Positions 33,345 through 42,336 of a stretch of DNA of 64,000 nucleotides are shown here, in pieces (within the stretch, counting starts at the first letter, position 1; every line of letters starts with the position of its first letter). The notes under the pieces were generated by a model. That model saw only the letters and a list, made by a program, of their open reading frames with translations. It did no database searches and was not told the DNA's origin. A program made the translations under genes and the position numbers. The DNA is taken from NCBI RefSeq assembly GCF_017115045.1, contig NZ_JABXKK010000046.1, positions 34,507 through 98,506 on the forward strand, given 5' to 3'. This DNA is from Nostoc sp. NMS8. GTDB taxonomy: Bacteria > Cyanobacteriota > Cyanobacteriia > Cyanobacteriales > Nostocaceae.

Positions 33345-34091
33345 TTATTGATTTTCCCAAAAAGCATCATTGACAGCAGCAGAATGCAATATTTGTCTAG
33401 CTGCTGCATTAGATTCTTGCTGCTCAAGTCTTGCTTGTTCATCCATACGGCTAGAAATATCAGCAAGATTAATATTTGCAGCAGCTAATGAACGGGATTG
33501 TTTCTGAGCTTCTGCATGAATTGATTTGCTAACCACAGCCGTTTGTAAATTTTGGACAGCCATCTTTTTTAAGATGTCTTGGGTGATAACATCCTGCTGG
33601 GCAGCATCAGCGTTATCTGAAGATTGCGAAATCGCATCATTGGTTATTTGGGCTTCTTGAGCTTGTACTCTTTGACCCTCTCCACCTAATACTGATTGAG
33701 ATTGACCGCGAGTGTATTGCTGGTTCCATTCTTTAATAGCATCCTGGGCTTGAATCCGAGGGTCTAATACTAGTAATTCAGTTTCTTGCTGTTGTAAAAC
33801 TTCCTCAATATTCTTGCCAGCTTTTAAAGGATCGGGAATTCCTAAATCACCTACACTAGATTGAATTGCTTGATTTAATTCCGCTTCCAGCTTTCCTACA
33901 GCTTTAGTAAATTCTTTTTGATAGCTATTTATGTAAGTTTGTAAGCTATTGTAAATTTCTTGAAATTGCAGCAAAAAAGATTGATTTGAATTATTGCTAG
34001 ATTCGACATTAGCTGCATTGGCTGGAATACTAGAAAAATAAATTTGAACTACTACCCCTGAGATCACGATCAACTGGTTGAAATTCTTCAT
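33345..34091 (-). CDS. VirB5/TrbJ-like periplasmic protein
   Basis: 248 residues: a signal peptide (cleavage near SIPANA, residue 26), then a mostly helical protein with two coiled-coil regions (about 40-80 and 165-225; DILKKMAVQNLQTAVVSKSI) and a Q/A-rich end. VirB5/TrbJ-type minor pilus proteins have this length, signal peptide and helical make-up, and the gene sits between VirB4 and VirB6. Its first 62 bases overlap the end of the upstream gene. Confidence 0.65.
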   Translation of the reverse strand: MKNFNQLIVISGVVVQIYFSSIPANAANVESSNNSNQSFLLQFQEIYNSLQTYINSYQKEFTKAVGKLEAELNQAIQSSVGDLGIPDPLKAGKNIEEVLQQQETELLVLDPRIQAQDAIKEWNQQYTRGQSQSVLGGEGQRVQAQEAQITNDAISQSSDNADAAQQDVITQDILKKMAVQNLQTAVVSKSIHAEAQKQSRSLAAANINLADISSRMDEQARLEQQESNAAARQILHSAAVNDAFWENQ

Positions 34092-34575
34092 ATAAATTCT
34101 CCAAACGAACTACAAAAGGGGTTTTTGCACAATACGAACTAACAGTTGCTTGTTGATTTTTCACATCAAAAGAAACAGCTTTAACCAGCAATGAATCAGG
34201 AGGATAATTAGCCTTTGATAATAAACTTTTAAAAAAGCCATTCTCATAAACCACAGTATTTGGTGGAAGAGTAGAAACAGGCTTGTTGTAAAGTAAAAGA
34301 TATCTACTGTCTACTTCGTATTGAGAATTTATTCCAGGCTGCTTTAGTCCGGGAGTCACTATATTATTGTATTTGAGGTTTCTCAAACTCGGACTCCGTT
34401 TAACTGCATCCTCTCCCATTTTCATATACACTTTACAATTATTTTCTTGACTAGCAATAAACTTCTCATATTTCACTTGATTGTCTTTCCATACTTGAAA
34501 ACTTCCAATTGATACTACACCTGCCAATATTGCCAATAAAATCTTGTTTTGAATTAATAATGCAAGAATTTTCAT
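34030..34575 (-). CDS. Membrane-anchored hypothetical transfer protein
   Basis: 181 residues, one N-terminal membrane segment (about 8-27), the rest periplasmic with two Cys (NNCKVYM near 47 and SSYCAK near 148) that may pair. It overlaps the VirB4 gene by 4 bases and the VirB5-like gene by 62 bases; the last about 20 residues share DNA with that gene's signal peptide. No family recognised. Confidence 0.6.
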   Translation of the reverse strand: MKILALLIQNKILLAILAGVVSIGSFQVWKDNQVKYEKFIASQENNCKVYMKMGEDAVKRSPSLRNLKYNNIVTPGLKQPGINSQYEVDSRYLLLYNKPVSTLPPNTVVYENGFFKSLLSKANYPPDSLLVKAVSFDVKNQQATVSSYCAKTPFVVRLENLYEEFQPVDRDLRGSSSNLFF

Positions 34576-37313
34576 AATGGTTTCCCTTGCTTAATGCACT
34601 CAACATAATACTTTGAAAATTCTGCCACCCAAGTGAACTTATCATTGTAAATTTTTTTAAACTTGTCTCGTGATTCTTGCTCCTCCCTACCATTCACAAC
34701 CAAACCCAAAAGGGGAGATGAAGGATAATAACGGCATCTTATATATTTATTGTTGTAGTCCAACAGCCATAACGTATATAGCTGTTGGATGTTTGGCATG
34801 AAAGTTTCATTTACATCTATAATTTCTCTCGGCATACCAAGCAATTCCGAAAAACTTCTCGCTGCCCCTGGGACAATTCGCCCGATTAATCGACAAGGCA
34901 TATTTTGTAATATTTGTTCCCCTGCTTCTGATTTGGCAATCGAAATCACATCTTGAGCAGCTAGAGCAATGCGACATCCTGATTTCCGAGCCGTAGCACA
35001 TTTACGGCCTACTAACCGAGATAACGACGGGAACCGTAGCAATACACTCGCCTCATCCATGAAAAACATACTGTTTGTCGATGATAGTGATTGTCTCGAT
35101 GCCGCAATATACGCTGACATCCCGAACACCTCTGCTTCTCTATCTGATTGCAGATTCGTTAATGCAAACGTAATTAGCTTGCTGTCTGTTTGGAAAGTTG
35201 AAGGTTTACAAATTGCATTTCCTATTGAGCTTGCTTGCCAGTACTGTAGTCGTAAGCGTATATAATTGAGCGCCTTATCAACATTCTCATCCTCATAGCC
35301 TAAATCAATACAATCGGCACAAAAAAACTGTTCCATATCAACTAGAGTCGGCGTGTTATCCCACTCTGGGGTTCCGATTCCTGCTGAGTGTGCCAACTCA
35401 AAACGTCGTTCAATATCTGGATTCTCGTAAAAAGCTTTTGTCCCTAAAGGTATCAACGATTCTATTGTTTGAGCAAGGAACCCCTCAAACTGCTGTGAAC
35501 CCAGAACCAACTGCAACACTATTAGATTTACATCATTGCGATGTGCTTTTACCCTGTCTTCTCTTTGTGATAATGGGATTTTTGATAAATCTAGCGGCTG
35601 AACAATATTATTTGATTGTCTGGAGATATCAAAGTAGAATCCGTTGTAGTATGGCGTAAAATCTCCGAAGGTTCCTGAACCGTCATCGTTTGGCAAATCT
35701 ATAATTAATACCGACATATCTTTTGCCAAGCACTCCGCAATAATTGACGATACTAATACTGATTTCCCACTCCCTGTAGTCCCAATAATCATTACATTTT
35801 TCGTTTTTGAGAAATCTATCCAAACTGATGAGTGCCCTTCATCTGCAATCAATTCAAAGCCTTTTTCATCGGCTTTCATATTCTGTATTACTGGCGTTAA
35901 TCCGATTATCTCGCTCGTGAAAAATGTTGTCCGTCTGTTGTAAGGGCTGGTTAGTTGGGGTTTTTGTTTTATCAGTAAAGTATCTAACCAGATAGACCAT
36001 GCATACTGGCTTTCACGTATTAACTCCGTTGGCTGGTTTATATAACCTGAAATCAGTCTGCAAGCATCATCAATTTCTTCTAAGGAGTTGCGGTATACAA
36101 GAACAATTAATGCTAGATTTTCTGGCACATCACCTGTGTATAACTGCTTTTGGGCATTTACCGACCATTCAGTATTAATCTGTGATGCTACGTCGATAGT
36201 TTTTTTGCTGGCACTAATTTCCGCATGACGCGAACGCCTAGTTATTAACTGTTGAGTTAGCCTAGTCAGTTTTTGATCGGCTGGGCTGATTTCTGTGATG
36301 ATTTCAACATCATAAATCACTTCACGCGAAAACACATTCCATAAAAAGCGCACCTGATCCCTTGTAGAAGCAAATGCTTCTGGTTTTTGAGCCAGGGTCA
36401 TCACTCCTACATATTTTTTCTCTTTATTTTTACTTGGTAAGCATACCCATTGCCTATCAGCGTAGGGAATCCCATTGTTTAAAAGTACTGAAGTCGCGTG
36501 TAATTGGTCAATATATTGTGATTTTAATGGTGGCGCTTCGTTAATTTCTTCCCTTAACCCCGATTCATCAAATACTAATGTATGTGGTACTTTTACATTT
36601 TTCGCTCCCAGGCAATAACTTAAATCATTCCATAGCTCCTTTTCTGTTTTCGGTGATGGGAATAATTTCATTTCAGATAATATCTGTTGATGTCTCAATG
36701 ACACATTTATTGCTTTTTCCAGAATCTGGATTAAATTTTTCTTTGTCAGTTCAGTTGCTCCCGTTGGTGTAAACCGACGCTGTAAAAAATTCGCTAGTTT
36801 CACTATCGCTCTATCTACAGCATCACCTCCCTCTGTCCCTCCTGGTTTAATAGTGAAAGTTGTGTAAATGTTCAATTTTATATTTTTACGCTGCCGTCGG
36901 CGCGACAGTTCTTGCATTCTTGCTACTTGCCCCCAATCCAAAAACTCACTTTCAGGAGATACTGGATTTGTCAATCTCTCTCGATAAGCTTCAAATACTT
37001 CTGATTCATCACATAAAGAAGACCAGCGAAAAGTAAATTTTTCTCCCTGGGGAATTTCTTTGCAACCATTCTCAAAAGCTTTCGCTATCGCTTCTACTTG
37101 TTCATCCGAATTAAACAACGGATGAAACCCTGTACAGCTATATCCAAATACTAACTGTAAAGTATTATTCGTGTCACTTACTTGCTTTTTACTTAACAAA
37201 TATGCCCCAACAGTATAGCTGCCTTTTTTTAATCTAATTATTGTGGTCAAATCCAAAAAATCTTCAAAAGCCGATACTTTTTTGACATTTGGGGAATTCT
37301 TAATTTTCACCAT
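34572..37313 (-). CDS. VirB4/TraC-type conjugation ATPase
   Basis: 913 residues. Walker A GTTGSGKSVLVSSII at about 507-521, Walker B MFFMDEASVLLRFP at about 748-761, and a RecA-like C-terminal domain (CATARKSGCRIALAAQDV). The N-terminal half has the usual VirB4/TraC substrate domain. It powers pilus building and transfer from the inner membrane. Its start is 32 bases into a gap full of G-rich repeats; the next gene overlaps by 4 bases. Confidence 0.9.
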   Translation of the reverse strand: MVKIKNSPNVKKVSAFEDFLDLTTIIRLKKGSYTVGAYLLSKKQVSDTNNTLQLVFGYSCTGFHPLFNSDEQVEAIAKAFENGCKEIPQGEKFTFRWSSLCDESEVFEAYRERLTNPVSPESEFLDWGQVARMQELSRRRQRKNIKLNIYTTFTIKPGGTEGGDAVDRAIVKLANFLQRRFTPTGATELTKKNLIQILEKAINVSLRHQQILSEMKLFPSPKTEKELWNDLSYCLGAKNVKVPHTLVFDESGLREEINEAPPLKSQYIDQLHATSVLLNNGIPYADRQWVCLPSKNKEKKYVGVMTLAQKPEAFASTRDQVRFLWNVFSREVIYDVEIITEISPADQKLTRLTQQLITRRSRHAEISASKKTIDVASQINTEWSVNAQKQLYTGDVPENLALIVLVYRNSLEEIDDACRLISGYINQPTELIRESQYAWSIWLDTLLIKQKPQLTSPYNRRTTFFTSEIIGLTPVIQNMKADEKGFELIADEGHSSVWIDFSKTKNVMIIGTTGSGKSVLVSSIIAECLAKDMSVLIIDLPNDDGSGTFGDFTPYYNGFYFDISRQSNNIVQPLDLSKIPLSQREDRVKAHRNDVNLIVLQLVLGSQQFEGFLAQTIESLIPLGTKAFYENPDIERRFELAHSAGIGTPEWDNTPTLVDMEQFFCADCIDLGYEDENVDKALNYIRLRLQYWQASSIGNAICKPSTFQTDSKLITFALTNLQSDREAEVFGMSAYIAASRQSLSSTNSMFFMDEASVLLRFPSLSRLVGRKCATARKSGCRIALAAQDVISIAKSEAGEQILQNMPCRLIGRIVPGAARSFSELLGMPREIIDVNETFMPNIQQLYTLWLLDYNNKYIRCRYYPSSPLLGLVVNGREEQESRDKFKKIYNDKFTWVAEFSKYYVECIKQGKPL

Positions 37314-37321
37314 GATTTGAT

Positions 37322-37400
37322 CAATATCTTAGAATAGGGGGAAAGGTTAAAGGGGAAGGTGGGGCCCCCTCTGGGGATAAGGGGCGAGGGGAAAGGAAAA
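37322..37400. repeat. G/A-rich short tandem repeats
   Basis: AGGGGAAAGG-type repeats with a GGGGCCCC centre. The complementary CCTTTCCCCTTTCCCC type lies at 37784-37822 on the other side of the four-helix-bundle remnant, so the two can pair and flank it. Confidence 0.6.
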
Positions 37401-37402
37401 TA

Positions 37403-37781
37403 ATGGAAAAGAAGAAAATTGAAACTTTCGAGGATTTAAGAGTATGGCAGAAAGGGATTGAATTGGGTTTTAGACATTTACTTAATTACTAAATAAGGTG
37501 AACTGAGTAGAGATTTTGGCTTGAGAGATCAGTTAAGACGCGCTTCAGTGTCAGTGCCTACTAACATTGCAGAGGGGTTTGAAAGACATTCTCGCAAAGA
37601 GTATTTGAACTTTTTAAATATTGCCAAAGGCTCTGCGGGAGAAGTTCGTAGTCTTCTAAGAGTGGCATTGGAAGTTGGATATTTAAACCAATCATCTTAT
37701 ACACAGCTTTATAGTCAAGTTATGGAATTAAGCCGGATGCTATCTAATCAAATTCAATCCATTAACCAATCAATAAAGTAA
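37403..37781 (+). pseudogene. Four-helix-bundle (bS23/IVP-type) protein remnant
   Basis: Starts with AAGGA-ATG: IETFEDLRVWQKGIEL, then one extra base near 37468-37474 shifts the frame to DIYLITK, a TAA at 37494-37496 stands where Gln is expected, and the rest reads GELSRDFGLRDQL, SVPTNIAEGFER and so on to 37781. These are the signatures of four-helix-bundle proteins found in rRNA intervening sequences and elsewhere in cyanobacteria. It lies inside the transfer operon on the opposite strand, flanked by inverted G/C-rich repeats, as if inserted. Confidence 0.8.
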
Positions 37782-37828
37782 TAAGCCTTTCCCCTTTCCC
37801 CTTTCCCCCTTCCCCTTTCCTCCTCTTA

Positions 37829-38161
37829 TCACCATGATTTAGGAATTTTTTTAGAGCCTGCTCTTTTCTTATTTTGAGGAGAAGAGTATCTGACGTATCC
37901 TCTAGACCATATTGGAACACCTGGGAACACTCTAGACCAAAATAAATAAGGTCGTTTCCCTGATAAAACTAAAGCTGTAGCACTTACCCAAACACCTATT
38001 AATATGCTCCATATCATTCCTATGCCAAATAAGAATGCTATGAAAAAACCTACCCCAAATGAAACTAAAGAAATCGCAAACTGAAAACCCGTCAAAATCC
38101 CTATTGAGGCATTTTGACCTAAAGATTGATTAACTTGTTTAATTTGTGGTTGTTGTTTCAT
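37829..38161 (-). CDS. Small two-helix membrane protein, VirB3-like
   Basis: 110 residues with two adjacent membrane segments (about 20-46 and 48-66) and a basic C-terminus. Size, topology and place between the pilin and VirB4 genes match VirB3/TraL. Sequence alone would not identify it. Confidence 0.55.
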   Translation of the reverse strand: MKQQPQIKQVNQSLGQNASIGILTGFQFAISLVSFGVGFFIAFLFGIGMIWSILIGVWVSATALVLSGKRPYLFWSRVFPGVPIWSRGYVRYSSPQNKKRAGSKKIPKSW

Positions 38162-38325
38162 AAAATAGGGAATAGAGAACGGGCAATAGGGAACAGAATT
38201 AAGGATGAGAAATCCGGGACCAAAAAGGAGGAATGGGAAGGCTGGAAAACATTTTCTGACCCTGCTCTTTTAAAAAGACGTTCATTAAGTGTGTTAAGAG
38301 TTCCCTCTTAAGAGTTCCCTTTTAA

Positions 38326-38796
38326 TTAACAAGCTGCTGTGACACCAGCAAAAAGAATGTTTTGGGCGATGAATAACACCAGAGTCACAAAAAATATGCC
38401 TATAGGTTGTTGCACCATTTGCGTTACTTCTTGTCCGTCTCCCAGTGCATTAGCCACCTTCACCCCAGACGCTACGAAATAAACGAATAACATTACTGTT
38501 ATTGCAGCGTTTATTACTGCGGGTAAGGCGTTAATAGAGGCATTCCCTGTAGCTGCTGCTGTTCCAAACATACACGTCAATGCAATTTGTGCTGGGTCAA
38601 ATAGTCCAAACGCATGGGCTGGCATTGTTTGAAAAGCCACAATCAACGTTGTCCCAACTGCATATATCTGATATTGGTATTTCAAACCTACTCTGCCAAT
38701 CAGCTTGGCAATTAACTGATTCTTAGTTTTAGCTCTTTGGCGTGACCCGTGTTCGTTTCTATTACTTACCAAAACAATCGCTCCTTTGTTTGTCAT
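38326..38796 (-). CDS. VirB2-like conjugative pilin
   Basis: 156 residues. A basic N-terminus precedes a long signal segment ending MPAHAF (about residue 63). The mature part has two hydrophobic helices (about 85-112 and 128-150) separated by a short polar loop (GDGQEVTQMVQQ). That is the VirB2/TrbC pilin pattern, although larger than usual. It is the first gene of the minus-strand transfer operon. Confidence 0.65.
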   Translation of the reverse strand: MTNKGAIVLVSNRNEHGSRQRAKTKNQLIAKLIGRVGLKYQYQIYAVGTTLIVAFQTMPAHAFGLFDPAQIALTCMFGTAAATGNASINALPAVINAAITVMLFVYFVASGVKVANALGDGQEVTQMVQQPIGIFFVTLVLFIAQNILFAGVTAAC

Positions 38797-39319
38797 AAAT
38801 AGTCAGATAAGTCTAATTGTGTTACCTCGAAACTTAAGAGAAGAATACATTCGTCAGAATCAAGGGTATGGCGATTCAGTGGAAAGTCTGGGCGGAGGCT
38901 GACTCCGTACACGCACCTTTTGACATTACGCATCTATGAGCGCTACTCAATATTAACGATTGCCAAAAAATAGCAGTGCCAAGTTGCAACACTAAAGCAG
39001 AATTTGTTTGACATAAATATTCACCATATTTATTTTGCTTGTAATAATTCAGGAGTCAGAAGTCAGAAGTCAGAATACTTAAAAAATCAAATAAAGACTT
39101 GATAAATATCCTAGTTTCAATAAAGTTCTTATATATTCTGACTTCTGGGTGCTGAATTATTACTTTTGTTTCTACTGTTAGTAACTGCATCATACTATCA
39201 CATAAAATAAAGCTTGAGCCAAACTTAACAAGCTTTTATGTGAACTTTTTTCACAGAATGTAAGACAAAATTCAAATATTATCATCCGACTTTATTCAGT
39301 TTTTTATTGATGACATTAC
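38797..39319. other. Upstream region of the transfer operon, no gene seen
   Basis: About 520 bp without a credible coding frame. It should contain the transfer-operon promoter, but no convincing -35/-10 pair stands out. It holds the inverted repeat at 39042-39162. Confidence 0.5.
39042..39162. repeat. Inverted repeat with TAATAATTCAG ends and AAGTCAG tandem units
   Basis: TAATAATTCAG (39042-39052) and CTGAATTATTA (39152-39162) are exact inverted ends. Inside are (GTCAGAA)n on the left and TTCTGAC on the right. About 121 bp, non-coding. It looks like a small non-autonomous or dispersed element; a partial copy, AATTCAGCACCCA, lies near 40332. Confidence 0.6.
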
Positions 39320-39496
39320 TCAATAATTAATTTCTCTCTCTCTAATCAGCCTTTTGATTGTGGTTGATAAACTTGTACCCCAATCAGAGGCGATTTTCTC
39401 TAACCTTTCACGTTCAAACTCATCTAGATAAACTGGTAGAGAAGCTTTTTTCTTTTTGGAATTTTTCATAGATAACTTGTCTCTCGCTTTTGACAT
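39320..39496 (-). CDS. Small ribbon-helix-helix (CopG/Arc-type) protein
   Basis: 58 residues: a basic N-terminus (KNSKKKK), then ASLPVYLDEFERERLEKIA for the strand and first helix and GTSLSTTIKRLIREREI for the second helix, which is the RHH DNA-binding pattern. It is divergent from another small RHH-like gene with 140 bp between them. Plasmid-borne RHH proteins of this size control copy number, transfer or toxin-antitoxin genes; no toxin gene is adjacent. Confidence 0.7.
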   Translation of the reverse strand: MSKARDKLSMKNSKKKKASLPVYLDEFERERLEKIASDWGTSLSTTIKRLIREREINY

Positions 39497-39636
39497 ATTA
39501 TGCTAATTTCTCGATTTTTAAGCTGAATATTCTGACTTCTATAATGTTTTTATGATATGATTACAATATTACTTTATTCTCAGGTTATGCGATTACACCC
39601 ATACTTGTAGGAGCATATTATAAGGGGAGTCAAATT

Positions 39637-39846
39637 ATGCGTTCCAAGTCAAATAAACATAATTCTGCCAGTGTCACACTTCGCGTAGAACCAAAATATG
39701 TGAGTGATTTGAAGCTCTATTCACAGGTGGTTGGAAGAAATCAGTCTGAAATTCTGCGGGAATTACTTATATCTGCCCTCAACTCCATCCCTGAACATCA
39801 AAGAAGAGCTATGGAAATTATTGCTCAGTGCAGAACCTCTAACTGA
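39637..39846 (+). CDS. Small ribbon-helix-helix-like DNA-binding protein
   Basis: 69 residues. AASVTLRVEPKY-like strand (ASVTLRVEPKYVSDLKLYSQ), then VGRNQSEILRELLISAL as the second helix, the RHH layout. AAGGGGAG precedes the ATG by 9 bases. It is followed by a good hairpin terminator at 39877, so it is a single-gene unit. It may regulate the divergent RHH gene, the transfer operon, or both. Confidence 0.7.
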   Translation: MRSKSNKHNSASVTLRVEPKYVSDLKLYSQVVGRNQSEILRELLISALNSIPEHQRRAMEIIAQCRTSN

Positions 39847-39876
39847 TTGCTCTCTTCTCACTTGTAGCTCTACTAC

Positions 39877-39903
39877 AACCCTCCTAAGAAAGTGAGGGTT
39901 TTA
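39877..39903 (+). terminator. Rho-independent terminator
   Basis: AACCCTC, a 10-base loop, GAGGGTT, then TTATT, 31 bp after the RHH gene. Confidence 0.75.
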
Positions 39904-40361
39904 TTAGTAGTAAGCAAATTTTTTCAAACTACTAACACGAGCATAATCTCTGCAAATCCCTGGTACTTCATTAACCACACACCAAAAATACTTGTCAATA
40001 TACATTGAAAAAACATTGGGATGCTAAGAGATTAATCTGCTCCCTAACTCCAGTGACGGCAATCCTAACTGATGTACTTAATCAAACCCGTGCCTAACTT
40101 CTAAACAGCGCTTGAGCTATCGTATCCAACCAGACTACTGCTCCCCTTACACTTTTAATATCTATGGCTATTCCGGCAGCAGAGTTAGAGATAGGGCAAT
40201 CGTAAGAAACGATTGATTATCCTAAATATTGTTGAGCAACCAATGGCACCCTCTCTCTCAACAATAAAAAGCCTCAACAAAAGCTGACGCTAAAGAGAAA
40301 TACCAAAATAAAAAGCAATATTTTAAGTAAGAATTCAGCACCCAGGTGGTCGCACCTTATA
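39904..40361. other. Intergenic region, no gene seen
   Basis: About 460 bp between convergent transcription units with no convincing frame. A partial copy of the dispersed inverted repeat (AATTCAGCACCCA) is near 40332. Confidence 0.5.
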
Positions 40362-41054
40362 CTAACTTGCTGGCTGATATAATCCCGTATTTTCGTTAAA
40401 TTCCCACCCTAAACCTGCTCTATCTTTGCCCTTACACCATGCGACAAAAAGCGGTGGGGGAAGTTTAATTCGCTCCTTGCGTACAGTTTCCTCACTTACA
40501 CCAAGCCTCTTGGCTAAACCTTCTTCAGTTAACGGTTGCATTCGGGGAGTATGCCCTTGGAAGGATGAATTACTGTAGTACGATTTTTGTCCCCGCTTTT
40601 GTTGGCTGTTGAGATAGTCTTGAATTTTAATGATCGCCTCAGCCAACTCTGTCATTCGGGCTGTCATCTTTTCAATTTTTTGTTCTAAATTGGTGAGATT
40701 ATCAATTGCTGTGGTTTCGTTGCTATTAGATTCACTTGAAATTTGTGACTCCAGCTTATCAAGTCTTTCGCAAATAGCTAATATCGTTTCATTCGGAGGA
40801 GCGGTGTTACTCTTGTTACCAAGAGCTAAGTATTTCTCAACACTTGCCTTAATTTGACAATCTAAGCGTTTGTCTAAATTATTACTGATTGCATCAACCT
40901 TATCTTGAGAATCGTCTAAGTAGAGTTCGATAAATTCGAGCAGCGTGGCTGTTGCGGTCGTCCCTTTCGATTTGCATCGGTCGATAAACTGCTCCCAAAT
41001 CCTTTGGTCACAGTTGAAAGATGCTAGTTTTTTTGTACGCCCTGTATTGCTCAT
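40362..41054 (-). CDS. RHH/coiled-coil/HTH plasmid regulator
   Basis: 230 residues. The N-terminus (about 1-50: KKLASFNCDQRIWEQFIDRC and a following helix) looks like a ribbon-helix-helix domain. A long coiled coil follows (about 85-155), and the C-terminus has LTEEGLAKRLGVSEETVRKE (about 177-196), a helix-turn-helix, then a tail WCKGKDRAGLGWEF. Such two-headed proteins occur near replication genes of cyanobacterial plasmids. A 22-bp palindrome lies 51 bp upstream of its start, probably an autoregulatory operator. Confidence 0.65.
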   Translation of the reverse strand: MSNTGRTKKLASFNCDQRIWEQFIDRCKSKGTTATATLLEFIELYLDDSQDKVDAISNNLDKRLDCQIKASVEKYLALGNKSNTAPPNETILAICERLDKLESQISSESNSNETTAIDNLTNLEQKIEKMTARMTELAEAIIKIQDYLNSQQKRGQKSYYSNSSFQGHTPRMQPLTEEGLAKRLGVSEETVRKERIKLPPPLFVAWCKGKDRAGLGWEFNENTGLYQPAS

Positions 41055-41514
41055 GTTCGCATATCATCTAGGTAAACTTGGACTGTCCACGCTTATTAAA
41101 TCGTGTAATTCATCATGATGAATTACCTTGATGCTATCATCGCCAAATGTGTCAGCGCATTCTTCATCCGATGCCTTTTATGAAGAGATGCTACTGCCGA
41201 CAGCTACCATTGGCGATTGCAAATAAATATAGACATCACCCCGTAGCAATTCCAGCATCAACCATCTTCGCCAGAAATTTAGTATTAAATATTCTCAGTG
41301 ATGACGCTAATTGCTGAAAATACTTATACTGCTCATTTGCATAATCGCTCAATTCCATTTCTTGTAGTTCACCGAAACAGTGCTGAGTACTGAGTAAAAA
41401 AGCAATAATTATACGGGTTAAAGACCCCAAAGGGGCATGTACATCACTCCAAAACTTAAACCTATTTGTTCAGTTCGCTGATAGGATGATTAACTATCGG
41501 GGGTAGCATCTGGG
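41055..41514. other. Intergenic region between regulator and recombinase
   Basis: Apart from the 22-bp palindrome, it holds CCCCAAAGGGG (41427-41437) and, just before the recombinase, GATAG with a 9-bp spacer and CTATC (41480-41498), the size of a half-site pair for a tyrosine recombinase. A 64-codon minus frame from TTG is not convincing. Confidence 0.4.
41105..41126. promoter_or_regulatory. Perfect 22-bp palindrome upstream of the RHH/HTH regulator
   Basis: GTAATTCATCA and its exact complement TGATGAATTAC meet at 41115/41116. It is placed for autoregulation of the gene starting at 41054. Other functions, such as a recombination or origin site, are possible. Confidence 0.6.
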
Positions 41515-42159
41515 GTGAAAATTGACCGTCACGGAAAGGCAAAGGTTTTGTCGCCAGAAGAAATTCAGCGTCTATTCACTTCGGGGTTAACCACAGAACG
41601 AGACAGAACCCTAATAGGCGTGATGCTGTACACGGGTTGCCGCGTCAATGAAGCAGTTACCCTAAAAATTAAAGATGTTTATAACAGTAAGGGACGGATC
41701 AGAGCAGAGCTGATCATCCGTAAAGGGAATACAAAGGGAAAGTTAGCTACCCGCAGCATTCCAATTTTGTCAGAACTAAGGAACTTCTTAGCTACTTACA
41801 AACCGACAAACTCCCGTGACGGTTTTTTGTTTCCTGGTAGATGGGGGCGCGGTCACTTGCACTCAGAATATGCAAGCCTAATCTTCCGACAAGCTTGCGA
41901 ACGTGCGGACATCGAAGGAGCAAGCACACACAGTTGCCGCAGAACTGCCCTGACATTAATGAGCAATGCCCGAATTCCTCTGAGAGTCATCCAAGAAATC
42001 AGTGGACATCGCAGCTTAGAGCAACTGCAAAATTATCTGGAGGTGGAACCATCCCAAGTCCGGGGTGCGATCGCGGCGTTGTCGATGTTATCACCGCCAT
42101 CGATGAGCAGCAACAATCAAGACATGCAAAATGCGGATAACACGAAGTTATCAACGTAG
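41515..42159 (+). CDS. Tyrosine recombinase, catalytic domain only (XerC/D-like)
   Basis: 214 residues from GTG 41515. Catalytic set in order: Arg in YTGCRVNEA (about 43), Lys in RKGNTKGK (about 75), HSCRR (His and Arg about 142-145), GHRSLEQ (His about 166) and Tyr in NYLEV (about 176). The N-terminal core-binding domain is missing, which is common in small plasmid recombinases of cyanobacteria. It would resolve plasmid multimers or invert/integrate DNA. The GATAG/CTATC pair just upstream could be its site. Confidence 0.85.
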   Translation: MKIDRHGKAKVLSPEEIQRLFTSGLTTERDRTLIGVMLYTGCRVNEAVTLKIKDVYNSKGRIRAELIIRKGNTKGKLATRSIPILSELRNFLATYKPTNSRDGFLFPGRWGRGHLHSEYASLIFRQACERADIEGASTHSCRRTALTLMSNARIPLRVIQEISGHRSLEQLQNYLEVEPSQVRGAIAALSMLSPPSMSSNNQDMQNADNTKLST

Positions 42160-42336
42160 TGATAGATCAGGAAATATATGTTAGTTGATCTAGACAGGAA
42201 TAATGCCAGTTAAGGTCTATAACGATTTTCCCAAAAAGTCATTTACAATTCCATCTGCAACACATCTTCCGAAAGCCATTGATAAAAATGAGGCACAGAT
42301 TGCTTTAGGTTACGTAGCTCATTTGCGGCGTAGGCT

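Noticed and set aside
41236..41430. 64-codon minus-strand frame from TTG
   Set aside because: TTG start without a Shine-Dalgarno site, no motif, and it covers a CCCCAAAGGGG palindrome; more likely intergenic.
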